Shown here: positions 36,884 through 46,213 of the stretch, in pieces
Layout of the letters: each line of letters begins with the position of its first letter
Numbering within the stretch: the stretch's first letter is position 1
DNA from: an uncultured Alphaproteobacteria bacterium
Lineage (GTDB): Bacteria > Pseudomonadota > Alphaproteobacteria > HIMB59 > GCA-002718135
DNA length: 64,000 nucleotides
Direction of reading: 5' to 3'
Assembly: GCA_902623255.1 (NCBI GenBank)
Contig: CACNSY010000007.1
Location: forward strand, 1 to 64,000
The notes under the pieces: model-generated
What the model was told of the DNA's origin: nothing
What the model saw: the letters and a program-made list of their open reading frames with translations, nothing else
Database searches by the model: none
Made by a program: the position numbers and the translations under genes

Positions 36884-37033
36884 ATTATGATTACTCTCTA
36901 GTATTTACCACAAAATAAGTCAAATTCTTCAAGTGCGACATTACCATAAAAAGGAATAAAAAGCAGAAAAAGTGATCAGTATTGATTCAATGCAAGGGAT
37001 TTACATTTTTAAAGCTAAACCTATTTAATTTTT

Positions 37034-37723
37034 ATGAGAAAATTAATTACTATAATTTTATTCTTATCAATATTTTTACCAATTTATCAGGTCAATGCGA
37101 ACACAGAAAAGTTGTACGAAAGACTTGTTAATGATTGGTCAACTATTTTCCCTGATGGGAATAGAAATGCAGCAGGACCAAGATTTTTTAAATATATTTT
37201 AGATCAAAACTTAGAATATGAAGAGTTTATGCAATTTAACATGTTATACTGTGCTGTTTCAGGTTCTATCATCCCTCCAGATGCTAAACCAGATGAAATT
37301 TTTCTTACTAATGTAGAAAATGATGAAAGAATTTGTGGTGAATATTATAAATGTTGTTGGCCTTGCTTATGCGATGTAATGAAATATTCAGAAACAAAAA
37401 AAATTAAAATTGATTTTAAAGATCAATCAAAAGACATTTATACAATCGTTATTGATAATCCGTGCAATAAAAATGATTTTCCTGAACTTGTTAATAGAGA
37501 TTATTTTTGCGAAGGTAATGAATTAAATAAAGAATATACATACTCAGTAGATAATAAACTTGTTATTGGAGTATTGCATAATGCAAAAATATGTGATGCT
37601 TACGATATTGATTACATAAAAAATGACCAGATAACTGGCCCTATGTGCGATGCTAGAAATAGTATGCCTCTTGAAGAACTAAATTTTGGAATGGGCGACA
37701 TTTTTATTAGATTGGCAAATTGA
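37034..37723 (+). CDS. Exported cysteine-rich protein of unknown function
   Basis: Not assigned to a family. The 229-residue product has a clear signal peptide (IILFLSIFLPIYQVNA) and about ten cysteines in the mature part, concentrated in CGEYYKCCWPCLCDVMKY and in later singles (VIDNPCNKND, YFCEGNE, NAKICDAYD, GPMCDARN), suggesting several disulfides or a metal site in the periplasm. N-terminal ERLVNDWSTIFPDGNRNAAG has no motif known to me. It overlaps the upstream edge of the next frame and is followed by an ASPIC/UnbV repeat protein, DUF4396 and TPR proteins, so it probably acts with them. A copper- or redox-related role is only a guess from the Cys pattern and DUF4396. Confidence 0.75.
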   Translation: MRKLITIILFLSIFLPIYQVNANTEKLYERLVNDWSTIFPDGNRNAAGPRFFKYILDQNLEYEEFMQFNMLYCAVSGSIIPPDAKPDEIFLTNVENDERICGEYYKCCWPCLCDVMKYSETKKIKIDFKDQSKDIYTIVIDNPCNKNDFPELVNRDYFCEGNELNKEYTYSVDNKLVIGVLHNAKICDAYDIDYIKNDQITGPMCDARNSMPLEELNFGMGDIFIRLAN

Positions 37724-37734
37724 AAATACTTGAA

Positions 37735-39153
37735 ATGAGTAAGTTAATTTTTATTTTTATCTTATTAATGTCTAGTATGGCTAAAGCAGAATTCTTTTCT
37801 AATATTTCAAATATAATTGAAAATAACAATGATAGATTAAGTTATGGGATTTCAGTAACTGACTTTAATAAAGATGGAAGTTATGAATTTATTGTTGCAG
37901 GTTTTGGTTACTCTAATCTAGCTCTTAGTTATAAACAAGGAAAACTAATTAACACAATACAAGATCCTTTATTCATTGATGAAGATAGGAGGACTATTGG
38001 TGTATCAGCATGTGATATAGATCAGGATGGTTTTGAAGAAATTTATTTCTTAAATACTGATACGTATAGTGGAGAAAAAAAATACTCTGATAGATTGCTG
38101 GATAACAACAACAATAAAATTTTTGATTATTTTGAGTTAGAAAAAAATTTAGAAAATTTAAATTTGACTGCGGGTAGATCAGTTGTTTGTGTAGACAGAA
38201 ATGGATCAGGGAAATATGGTATATATGTTGCTAATTATGGAGGGCCTACTAGATTTTATGAAATTGAAGAAAATGAAGTTGTAGACTTGGCACCAAATCT
38301 TGAAATTGATCAAATAACTGGAGGAAGAGCTGTAATTTCAGGACATATAGTTTCTGATAACATGGACATATTCGCAGCTAATGAGAGAGGTCCAAATTTT
38401 TTATATAAAAATATTAACGGTAATTTTAATGATGTTGCTATTGAAAAAAATGTTCAAGATACTTTTCAAAATGGTCGTGGTACTGCTTTAACAGATTTTT
38501 TGTATAGAGGCGAACTTGATATTATAACAAGTAACTGGGAAGGTTATCATCGTATTTTTGTAAAACAAAAAGAATCTTTTCTTGATATGTCTTCATTAGA
38601 TTTTAGATCACCAAGTAGAATACGAACAGTTATATCTGCTGATTTTGATAATGATGGTTATGATGAAATTTTTTTAAATAATATAGGTCAACCAAATAAA
38701 CTTTTTCGCATTATTGATGAAGGAAACCTAGAAGAGATTAAATTAGATGCAGCACTTGAAGCACAAGGTCTAGGAACTGGTGCTGCTGTTGCTGATATTG
38801 ATGGAGATGGAATTTTAGAATTACTTATTTCTCATGGTGAATCTGGTGCTCAGCCGCTAAGTTTATTTAAAGCAAATGTATTAAATACCAATTATGTTAG
38901 AATCAAACCTCTAAACACCTTTGGTGCTCCAGCTAGAGGTGCAACAGTCACATTACATACAAATTTAAGAAATCATGCAAAGACTATTGATGCAGGCTCA
39001 GGATATTTATGTCAAATGGAACCAGTAGCACATTACGGTTTACGTGAAGGTGAAATCATTAAAAATATAACAATCAAATGGACGAATGGTACAATTGATA
39101 ATTATGAAATTAATGATATAAATAATACATTCGAATTTACACAAGGAATATAA
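37735..39153 (+). CDS. Exported FG-GAP/VCBS repeat protein with ASPIC/UnbV domain (CRTAC1-like)
   Basis: Predicted secreted or periplasmic beta-propeller. The ATG used gives a signal peptide (FIFILLMSSMAKAEF); a TTG 15 bp upstream overlapping the previous stop is possible. Calcium-type repeats are visible: VTDFNKDGSYEFIVAGFG, ACDIDQDGFEEIYFLNTD, SADFDNDGYDEIFLNNIG and VADIDGDGILELLISHGE, each with the DxDxDG loop. The last 85 residues are an ASPIC/UnbV domain (GAPARGATVTLHT, DAGSGYLCQMEPVAHYGL, ITIKWTNGTID). The function of such proteins in bacteria is not established; it lies between a Cys-rich exported protein and DUF4396. Confidence 0.88.
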   Translation: MSKLIFIFILLMSSMAKAEFFSNISNIIENNNDRLSYGISVTDFNKDGSYEFIVAGFGYSNLALSYKQGKLINTIQDPLFIDEDRRTIGVSACDIDQDGFEEIYFLNTDTYSGEKKYSDRLLDNNNNKIFDYFELEKNLENLNLTAGRSVVCVDRNGSGKYGIYVANYGGPTRFYEIEENEVVDLAPNLEIDQITGGRAVISGHIVSDNMDIFAANERGPNFLYKNINGNFNDVAIEKNVQDTFQNGRGTALTDFLYRGELDIITSNWEGYHRIFVKQKESFLDMSSLDFRSPSRIRTVISADFDNDGYDEIFLNNIGQPNKLFRIIDEGNLEEIKLDAALEAQGLGTGAAVADIDGDGILELLISHGESGAQPLSLFKANVLNTNYVRIKPLNTFGAPARGATVTLHTNLRNHAKTIDAGSGYLCQMEPVAHYGLREGEIIKNITIKWTNGTIDNYEINDINNTFEFTQGI

Positions 39154-39157
39154 TTTA

Positions 39158-39616
39158 ATGTCTGTTGCTGAAACATTAAAAAAACCAGCTCCACGTTTTC
39201 ATTGGAAATGTAAACATACATGGAGAAGAAGTGCTAAAAATACTGCTTGGTGTTTGCTAGGATGTAGTATTGGTGATTTTGGGACTATACTCTATTTTCA
39301 ATTAACTGGCATTCCTTGGCCTACTCTTTATATTATGATCCTAGCAATCATTAATGGTATTATTACTAGCATCATTTTAGAGACGGTCATTTTATCAAGA
39401 CAAATGATTATCAGCAAAGCTTTTAAAACAGCCATAGGAATGAGTTTAATTTCAATGGTGTCGATGGAAATAGCCATGAATGCAGTTGACTGGATCATTA
39501 TGGGTGGCGCTAAACTTGTATGGTGGGTAATACCTATAATGCTTCTTGCAGGCTTTCTAACGCCGTGGCCATATAATTATTACAGATTAAAAAAGTATAA
39601 TATTGCCTGCCATTAA
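39158..39616 (+). CDS. DUF4396-type membrane protein
   Basis: Integral membrane protein of unknown function. The 152-residue product has about four hydrophobic segments and starts with a soluble stretch FHWKCKHTWRRSAKNTAWCL, then LGCSIGDFGTILYFQLTG, the family-like W-x-x-x-x-x-N-T-x-x-x-x-x-G-C-x-I-G-D/E pattern with Cys residues before the first membrane span. Some DUF4396 proteins are encoded by copper-resistance loci. It follows the ASPIC/UnbV gene by 4 bp and is probably co-transcribed. Confidence 0.7.
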   Translation: MSVAETLKKPAPRFHWKCKHTWRRSAKNTAWCLLGCSIGDFGTILYFQLTGIPWPTLYIMILAIINGIITSIILETVILSRQMIISKAFKTAIGMSLISMVSMEIAMNAVDWIIMGGAKLVWWVIPIMLLAGFLTPWPYNYYRLKKYNIACH

Positions 39617-39673
39617 TTAAATTAATTCACAAACGAATATTGAAATTAGTTTAAACACACATATTTGACTGTG

Positions 39674-40138
39674 ATGATTAGAATATTACTTACATTATTA
39701 TTTATTAGTTCTGGTGTATTTGCTGCTGCAAGTTCAGATGACAGCAGCTCAAGTATTTCTGCAGGTGAACAAGTGATAAAGCTTTACGATAAAGCTTACG
39801 AATTAGTCTATTACAAGAAATTTGATAAATCGATCAAATTGCTTGAAAAAATGGCTAAGCGTAAAGATCTTGGTGATAAAAAAGCAGATGTGTATAATTT
39901 GCTTGGATTTAGTTACAGAAAACATAGTGAGCCAAATTTAGACAAAGCTTTTGATGCATATCAAATTGCATTAGAAGCAAACCCTGAACATTTAGGAGCA
40001 CACGAATATCTAGGTGAGCTTTACATCACACTTGGAAAGATGAATAAAGCAAATGAAATGTTGTTAAAGTTAGAAACTTTAGCTGGAACTAATTCTATGG
40101 AATATAGAAAATTAAAATCAGCACTTGATAATTCATAA
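39674..40138 (+). CDS. Exported TPR protein
   Basis: Periplasmic tetratricopeptide protein. The ATG chosen gives 154 residues with a signal peptide (LTLLFISSGVFAAAS); a GTG and a TTG lie 3 and 9 bp upstream. The mature part contains about two to three TPR units, including ADVYNLLGFSYRKHSE with AFDAYQIALEANPEHLG and AHEYLGELYITLGKMNKANE. It could act as a scaffold for the envelope proteins encoded just upstream. A palindromic hairpin follows. Confidence 0.82.
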   Translation: MIRILLTLLFISSGVFAAASSDDSSSSISAGEQVIKLYDKAYELVYYKKFDKSIKLLEKMAKRKDLGDKKADVYNLLGFSYRKHSEPNLDKAFDAYQIALEANPEHLGAHEYLGELYITLGKMNKANEMLLKLETLAGTNSMEYRKLKSALDNS

Positions 40139-40145
40139 TTATTAC

Positions 40146-40169
40146 AATTGCTCTTTATAAAGAGCAATT
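40146..40169. terminator. Perfect 24-bp palindrome, probable terminator
   Basis: AATTGCTCTTTA and its exact complement are joined without spacer, giving a stem with a small loop at the TATA centre, 7 bp past the TPR stop and 6 bp before the next start. The 3' T-run is short, so termination may be partial. Confidence 0.5.
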
Positions 40170-40175
40170 TAACAT

Positions 40176-40604
40176 ATGATAATTTATACTCTTAATTTTT
40201 TATTAGCAGTCTTAATAGGATCTATGATTTTTTTTATGGCTGTTGTCTCACCCTCAGTATTTGCCACTTTAAGTACTAATGCTAGCAGTAAATTGTTAAG
40301 AACTATTTTTCCTCGAATGTTTTTATTTGGATTTATAATAGCCATTTTATCTTTAGCCCTTTGTTATATTTCAAGTAATATTTTAAATTCTATTTTATTA
40401 ATAATAGTTGCTTTGAGTTTTATTATTAATAGAAATTATTTAACACCTAAAATTAATGATTTTAGAGATAAAGAATTAGAAGGTGATAAAATAGCATCTT
40501 CAAGTTTTAAATATATGCATTTGATTTCAGTTTTATTATTTGTATTGAATTTTATTATTTTAATTGGGATCGTGATTAATAACTACTTTAATTATAATTT
40601 ATAA
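40176..40604 (+). CDS. DUF4149-type membrane protein
   Basis: Small integral membrane protein of unknown function. The 142 residues form four hydrophobic segments; the N-terminal AVLIGSMIFFMAVVSPSVFA and the following LLRTIFPRMFLFGFI match the G-S-M-x-F-F-x-x-V-x-x-P-x-x-F and F-P-x-x-(Y/F) patterns of DUF4149. Its 3' end overlaps the convergent pdeM gene by 13 bp. There is no information on role. Confidence 0.72.
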   Translation: MIIYTLNFLLAVLIGSMIFFMAVVSPSVFATLSTNASSKLLRTIFPRMFLFGFIIAILSLALCYISSNILNSILLIIVALSFIINRNYLTPKINDFRDKELEGDKIASSSFKYMHLISVLLFVLNFIILIGIVINNYFNYNL

Positions 40605-41245
40605 ACTTTATCCTGTCCCACAGGATAAATATTCAAATTTTTCTTACCCAATACATCGCTTATTTCCTTAGAATTGATATCCAACCCACCTGTTAAAATT
40701 CCAAAACTTGGTAAAATGAATATTTTTTCATTATGCACGAAAGATGTTTTAAAAATAGTTTTCCCTCTGTGTACAATTTTTACTTTTGGATGATAGTGAC
40801 CACAAATTTGAAATAAAGATGTTTCGACAGGTATGTGTGTAAATAAAAATTTTTCAATTTTGTAATTTGTAAAATTTTTAAAACCTTCCATTCGTATATT
40901 TTTATCATGATTACCCTTAATCCATATGAAATCAGTATTTTTCATATATTGACTAAGATTTTTATAATCTTGATCTTTTATACTCAAAGTTGAAAAAACA
41001 TCGTGTAATAAATCACCAACTATAATTAAATTACTTGGTTTAATCTTATCTAAACTAACAAAAATTTTGTTTAATATTTCTTTTGTATCATACGGAGGTA
41101 AGAATTGCTTATTCTTTGCATAACTAATCGATTTACCTATATGTAAATCAGATACAATCAGGGTATTTAGTCTTTTCCAATAAAGAGATTTATTTGGGTA
41201 AGCATGGAATTCTTCATTACCAAAATTAATTAATTGATAGTACAT
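40592..41245 (-). CDS. pdeM: Ligase-associated DNA damage response endonuclease PdeM
   Basis: Calcineurin-like metallophosphoesterase that goes with the ligase/helicase/exonuclease repair set. The 217-residue product carries all metal motifs: LIVSDLHIGKSISYAKN (DxH), IIVGDLLHDVF (GDxxH), WIKGNHDKN (GNHD) and CGHYHPKVK (GHxH). Its start overlaps the helicase 3' end by 20 bp, so the two are coupled. The set is thought to act in double-strand-break or crosslink repair; direct proof is limited. Confidence 0.9.
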   Translation of the reverse strand: MYYQLINFGNEEFHAYPNKSLYWKRLNTLIVSDLHIGKSISYAKNKQFLPPYDTKEILNKIFVSLDKIKPSNLIIVGDLLHDVFSTLSIKDQDYKNLSQYMKNTDFIWIKGNHDKNIRMEGFKNFTNYKIEKFLFTHIPVETSLFQICGHYHPKVKIVHRGKTIFKTSFVHNEKIFILPSFGILTGGLDINSKEISDVLGKKNLNIYPVGQDKVYKL

Positions 41246-43658
41246 TAGCCTCTTTTAATATTTCGTTTTCTAAATCCTCTAAAATATATTCATCAGTTTC
41301 TTTTTTTGATAAATTTTCTCTATTTATTTCAAGAATAATTGGAACAGCCAATGGTGAGATACTTGTGAGTTTTTTTAATATAATTTTTTTATCAATTTTT
41401 TTTAAGATTTCTCTAAGTCTATCATAATCAATCATATTCTTTTTTGCATCTTCATATGATGATTTTAGTAGAATGTGATCTGGTTCATTTTTTTTGAGAA
41501 CTGTATAAATTAGATCAGAACTAAATAAAACTTGCTTTCCAGTTTTTTCCATTCCTGGCAACCTTCTTTCTATTAAACAAGATATAATTGCATTATCTCT
41601 AAACAATCTTTTGACTATTGAAGTTTCTTCAAGATAATTATCTAAATGTTTATCTAACAATCCTAAATTTAGAATTGTTTTAATTTCTTTAACTTCTTTT
41701 AAAGACCACAAAACAATAGCATAATCATTTGCAACAAAACCTAGAGGTTTATAGTTAAATTCCTTAAAGCCTCTAAGCAATAAAAATCCTAGTGTTTGAT
41801 TGGCATGCCATCCTGCAAAAGTATAGATAACAGTATAAAAAATTTTTTTTCGAGGGAATTGTTCCACTAGATATTCATCTTTTTTAGGAATTTTTGATAT
41901 ATTTTTTTGTCTTTTTAACCATTCAGTAATTTGCTCTGGATATGAATCCCACATATTACTTTTTGCCAATAAAGCCCTAACTGAGTTAGCCAAATTTGTT
42001 GATAATGGCATTCTGCCTCCAGAGTATGATGGAATTTTTGAAACTAAAGATTTGCTTCTTTTAACTTGTACTAAATTATTTTTCATTGATTGAAATTCTA
42101 GTACTTGACCGGCAAATATAAATGAATCACCTTGAGAAAGATTTTGAATAAAAACTTCTTCTATATTCCCTAACGTTTTTGTTCCAAGTTTTATTTTTAA
42201 CATCGGATTTTCAATTATTGTTCCAACATTCATGCGGTATTTTCGTGTTTCTCTTCTATTTACTAGCTTATAAATATTTTTATTTTCTCTCAATTGGAAG
42301 ATTCTCTTAAATTGATCATAATTTTTTAAAACATATCCGCCATCTTGTATGAGATTAATCAATTGTTTAAAATCATTAAGTTTTAATTTTTTGTATGGAT
42401 ATGCTTTGATAATTTCTTTGTAGAGATCATTAATATCAAATTGCCCCGCACAAGCCGTTGCAAAAATATGTTGAGCTACAACATCAAAACTTCCTTCTTT
42501 TAAATCTATTTTATCTAAGTTATTTTTTTTTATTTCTTCAATAGCAGCTTTTGCTTCGATAAATTCAAAACGGTTAGTGGGTACTAAAATTGCTTTTGAA
42601 GGTGTATTTAAATTATGATTTGATCTTCCTACACGCTGTAATAATCTATTAATTCCTTTAGGTGCTCCAACTTGAATAATTTTTTCAACATCTCCATAAT
42701 CTAATCCGAGTTCTAAAGAGGAGGTCGCAACAACACAGTCAACTAATCCTTTGCTAAGATTATTTTCTACTTTTAAACGTAAGTTTTTTTCTAATGAACC
42801 ATGGTGAACAGCAATTTTTAATTTTTTCTTATTAATTAGCCATAAGTTTTTAAACATATATTCGGCTTGTGCCCTCGTATTAACAAAAATAATAGTTAAT
42901 TTTGATTTTATTATTTCTTTATAGATTTCATTAATAGAATACGTAGCCATATGACCAGACCAAGGAATACGTTCTTTTGATTCTAGAATTTTAATCTTAG
43001 GTAAAACTGAATTTTCATAAGAAACTATTTTTGGTTTTTTTCGGCAAAGCCATTTTTTGGCATCTTGTTTATTCTTGAGAGTTGCTGACAAACCTATTCG
43101 TTGTAAATTTGGAGAGAAAGTTTGTAGTCTTTCAATATTTAAACTTAGAAGATCAGCTCTCTTATTATCCAAAAAAGTGTGTATCTCGTCGATAATTATA
43201 TATTTTAGATTGAAAAAAAATTCTTTCGCATTCTCATATGAATTTAATAATGCAAGTGACTCTGGAGTTGTAATCAGGATATTAGGAGGTTTTTGTTTTT
43301 GTTTTTGTTTTTTATATGGTGTTGTGTCCCCTGTTCTTACTTGAAATGAAATATTTAAATCAAGCTCTTTAATAGGTTTTTCTAAATTTCTCACAATATC
43401 GTTGGCAAGAGATTTTAATGGAGAAATATAGAGAGTATGAAGACCTTTAAATTTTTTTAATTTTATTAAATCATCTATTGGATTAATAAACCCTGTTAAC
43501 GTTTTTCCAGCACCAGTAGGAGCAAATACAACAACATCAGACCCAGTTCGAACATGATGAAAGGTTTCAATTTGATGAGGAAACCAGGACCATTTTTTTT
43601 TCTTCATCCACTTATTTAAGGGGTGTAATAATAAGGGATTCGATTTATTTATATTCAT
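41226..43658 (-). CDS. Ligase-associated DEXH-box DNA helicase (Lhr-like)
   Basis: ATP-dependent superfamily 2 helicase of the ligase-associated repair set. About 810 residues with motif I APTGAGKTLTGFINP, motif II IIDEIHTFLDNKR, motif III GLSATLKN, motif VI LLQRVGRSNH, and the long C-terminal DUF4145-like/Lhr extension (SGGRMPLSTNLANSVR). The ATG preferred here lies 18 bp inside a longer frame; it abuts the start of the divergent exonuclease gene (CATATG), while the longer start would overlap that gene by 18 bp. Confidence 0.92.
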   Translation of the reverse strand: MNINKSNPLLLHPLNKWMKKKKWSWFPHQIETFHHVRTGSDVVVFAPTGAGKTLTGFINPIDDLIKLKKFKGLHTLYISPLKSLANDIVRNLEKPIKELDLNISFQVRTGDTTPYKKQKQKQKPPNILITTPESLALLNSYENAKEFFFNLKYIIIDEIHTFLDNKRADLLSLNIERLQTFSPNLQRIGLSATLKNKQDAKKWLCRKKPKIVSYENSVLPKIKILESKERIPWSGHMATYSINEIYKEIIKSKLTIIFVNTRAQAEYMFKNLWLINKKKLKIAVHHGSLEKNLRLKVENNLSKGLVDCVVATSSLELGLDYGDVEKIIQVGAPKGINRLLQRVGRSNHNLNTPSKAILVPTNRFEFIEAKAAIEEIKKNNLDKIDLKEGSFDVVAQHIFATACAGQFDINDLYKEIIKAYPYKKLKLNDFKQLINLIQDGGYVLKNYDQFKRIFQLRENKNIYKLVNRRETRKYRMNVGTIIENPMLKIKLGTKTLGNIEEVFIQNLSQGDSFIFAGQVLEFQSMKNNLVQVKRSKSLVSKIPSYSGGRMPLSTNLANSVRALLAKSNMWDSYPEQITEWLKRQKNISKIPKKDEYLVEQFPRKKIFYTVIYTFAGWHANQTLGFLLLRGFKEFNYKPLGFVANDYAIVLWSLKEVKEIKTILNLGLLDKHLDNYLEETSIVKRLFRDNAIISCLIERRLPGMEKTGKQVLFSSDLIYTVLKKNEPDHILLKSSYEDAKKNMIDYDRLREILKKIDKKIILKKLTSISPLAVPIILEINRENLSKKETDEYILEDLENEILKEANVLSIN

Positions 43659-44648
43659 ATGGATTTCATTAACCATCAGCTATTTATCAAAGATATAAAT
43701 GTACATATAGATCCAATATTGCCAAAAAAAACAGCAATTATTACACATGGTCACGCAGATCACGCCCGATTTGGACATGATCATGTTATTGCTACTAGGC
43801 AAACAATAGACATAATGAAAATTCGCTACGGTGATAAATGTGCGAAGAAATTTACTCCTCTTAGATACGGACAAAAATACTCAATTAAAAACTATGATTT
43901 TACACTTCACCCTGCCGGACATATTTTAGGGAGTGCTCAAGTTTTAATTGAAAAAAATAATCACCGTTTAGTCATCACAGGTGATTATAAAGTAGGAAAA
44001 GATGAAACATGTAAAAATTTTAAACTGGTTAAATGTGATACTTTAATTACTGAAGCAACATTTGGCTTACCTATATTTCAACACCCAGATCCCAAAGATG
44101 AAATTCAAAAACTCATACGATCTATAAAGATAAATAAAAATAATTGTCATATTGTTGGTGCGTATGCTCTTGGCAAAGCGCAAAGAGTAATGAATCTTTT
44201 ACGCCAGCAGAAATATAATGAGACAATTTATATTCATGGCTCTCTAGAAAAGTTATGCCAATATTATTCAAAGGAAAAAATTAATATTGGAAAGTTTGAA
44301 AAAGTCTCTTCAAAGGATAAAAGCTTTTATGAGGGTAAAATAATTATTGCCCCTCCTTCAGCATTAAAGGATCGTTGGTCAAGACGATTTCCTAATCCTA
44401 TTATTTGCATGGCAAGTGGATGGATGACAGTTAAGCAAAGAGCAAAACAACAAGGTATTGAATTACCGTTAGTTATTAGTGATCATAGCGATTGGAATGA
44501 ATTATTAGATACAATTAAAAAATCAAAAGCGAAAAATATTCTTATTACGCATGGTCAGGAAGATGCATTAGTTTATTATTGTAAGAAACAAAATCTTGTT
44601 TCAAAGCCTCTTTCCATCCAAGGAAGAAGTGATGAGGAAATAGAATGA
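43659..44648 (+). CDS. Ligase-associated DNA damage response exonuclease (MBL fold)
   Basis: Metallo-beta-lactamase/beta-CASP-type nuclease related to SNM1/Artemis, acting on DNA ends with the ligase. The 329-residue product has IITHGHADHARFGHD (HxHxDH), HPAGHILGSAQVLIE, VITGDYKVGKDETCK, VGAYALGKAQRVMNLL and LVISDHSDWNELLDTI. Complete. It is the first gene of a + strand pair overlapping the ligase start by 4 bp, with its promoter necessarily inside the divergent helicase gene. Confidence 0.93.
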   Translation: MDFINHQLFIKDINVHIDPILPKKTAIITHGHADHARFGHDHVIATRQTIDIMKIRYGDKCAKKFTPLRYGQKYSIKNYDFTLHPAGHILGSAQVLIEKNNHRLVITGDYKVGKDETCKNFKLVKCDTLITEATFGLPIFQHPDPKDEIQKLIRSIKINKNNCHIVGAYALGKAQRVMNLLRQQKYNETIYIHGSLEKLCQYYSKEKINIGKFEKVSSKDKSFYEGKIIIAPPSALKDRWSRRFPNPIICMASGWMTVKQRAKQQGIELPLVISDHSDWNELLDTIKKSKAKNILITHGQEDALVYYCKKQNLVSKPLSIQGRSDEEIE

Positions 44649-46213
44649 AAAAATTTTCTTCCTTACTTCACAATTTGATTTTAACACCAAGTCGAAATAC
44701 TAAAATTAAATTACTTCAAGATTATTTTAAAACACTTGATATCAACCGTTCGTATGCACTTGCAATTTTATCTGACCAACTTTCATTTCAATTTATTAAA
44801 GCTTCTAAACTCAGAGAGCTTGTCTATGAGCAAGTAGATCAACATTTATTTGATTACTCATATGACTATGTTGGGGATTTAGCAGAAACAATATCATTAA
44901 TCTGGCCGACAAAAAAAGAGGGGAAATCACAAAATTTATCTACCTTAATAAAAAATATTAAAAAAATTAAAAAGTCTGAAATTAATAAAGAGTTTAGTAA
45001 AGTTTTGAGCGAACTATCTAATAATGAAAGGTGGACTTTAATTAAAATTTGCACGGGTGGATTACGAATTGGAGTCTCAGAAAGATTAGTCAAAACGGCC
45101 TTAGCTGACCTGTATAATAAATCTGTAAATGAGATTGAGGAAATTTGGCATGGTCTAGAATTTCCATATGAAAATTTATTTCAATGGTTAAAAAATGAAA
45201 CATCAAAACCAAAAATAGATTTTAAAAAATTATTTCATCCTATGATGCTTGCTAATCCTATTAATGAGGAAAAAGATTTTAAAAGATTAGACGCGAATGA
45301 ATTTCAAGCAGAATATAAATGGGATGGGATCAGAGTTCAGCTTATGGTTTCATCAAACAGTGTTTCACTATACTCAAGAACAGGTGATAATATATCATCT
45401 GCATTCCCAGAAATAATTGAAACTACTAAAGGTGATGGGGTTATTGACGGAGAATTACTTGTGGGTAGAAATTTTAAGCCCTCTGGTTTTAATGATCTAC
45501 AACAAAGATTAAATAGAAAAAAAGCATCAAAAGATCTTCAAAAAAAGTTTCCTGTTTTCATACGAGCTTATGATATCCTTTTTTATAAAGAAAAAGATTT
45601 AAGAAAATTATCTCTCGTTGAAAGAAGAAAATATTTAGAAAAATTTCAAAAAGAAAATACAACTAATCAAATTGATTTATCTACCATCATTAATTTTTCA
45701 ACATGGGAAGAATTAACTAAATATAAAAATAATTTTTATGATGATTTAAATGAAGGTGTAATGATTAAACTCAAAAATAGTGAATATTTACCTGGAAGAA
45801 AAAAAGGGTATTGGTACAAATGGAAAAAAAATCCAAAACTAGTTGATGCTATTTTAATGTATGCTCAAAGAGGACATGGCAAAAGATCATCATATTATTC
45901 AGATTTTACGTTTGGTGTTTGGAAAGAAAATGAATTAGTTCCTATAGGAAAAGCATATTCCGGTTACACAGATAAAGAGCTATTAGTTTTAGATAAATTT
46001 ATTAGAAATAATACTACCAATAAATTTGGTCCTGTAAGAGAAGTAAAAAAAGAAATTATTTTAGAAGTAGCCTTTGACGATGTATTCCCCAGCACTAGAC
46101 ATAAATCAGGTGTCGCTATGCGTTTTCCTCGAATTCATAGGATTAGGTGGGACAAGCCAATAAATGAAGTGCTTTCAATTAAAGAATTTAAGAAAGAATT
46201 TAAAATAGATTAA
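44645..46213 (+). CDS. ATP-dependent DNA ligase (ligase-associated repair set)
   Basis: Seals DNA breaks with ATP. The 522-residue product has an N-terminal DNA-binding domain (LRIGVSERLVKTALADL), the adenylation domain with the AMP-lysine in AEYKWDGIRVQL, then GDGVIDGELLVG, EGVMIKLKNSEYLPGRKKG and KWKKNPKLVDAILMY, and an OB domain ending RFPRIHRIRWDK. Normal length for the bacterial LigB/LigC2-like class with these neighbours. The main replicative NAD-dependent ligase is expected elsewhere. The last 14 bases overlap the convergent ispE. Confidence 0.94.
   Translation: MKKFSSLLHNLILTPSRNTKIKLLQDYFKTLDINRSYALAILSDQLSFQFIKASKLRELVYEQVDQHLFDYSYDYVGDLAETISLIWPTKKEGKSQNLSTLIKNIKKIKKSEINKEFSKVLSELSNNERWTLIKICTGGLRIGVSERLVKTALADLYNKSVNEIEEIWHGLEFPYENLFQWLKNETSKPKIDFKKLFHPMMLANPINEEKDFKRLDANEFQAEYKWDGIRVQLMVSSNSVSLYSRTGDNISSAFPEIIETTKGDGVIDGELLVGRNFKPSGFNDLQQRLNRKKASKDLQKKFPVFIRAYDILFYKEKDLRKLSLVERRKYLEKFQKENTTNQIDLSTIINFSTWEELTKYKNNFYDDLNEGVMIKLKNSEYLPGRKKGYWYKWKKNPKLVDAILMYAQRGHGKRSSYYSDFTFGVWKENELVPIGKAYSGYTDKELLVLDKFIRNNTTNKFGPVREVKKEIILEVAFDDVFPSTRHKSGVAMRFPRIHRIRWDKPINEVLSIKEFKKEFKID

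Noticed and set aside
36645-36884. 79-codon frame on the - strand across tRNA-Gln
   Set aside because: Its N-terminal third is the translated tRNA (GSNPTAPA-type sequence) and the rest covers the 11-bp repeats, so it is not a gene.
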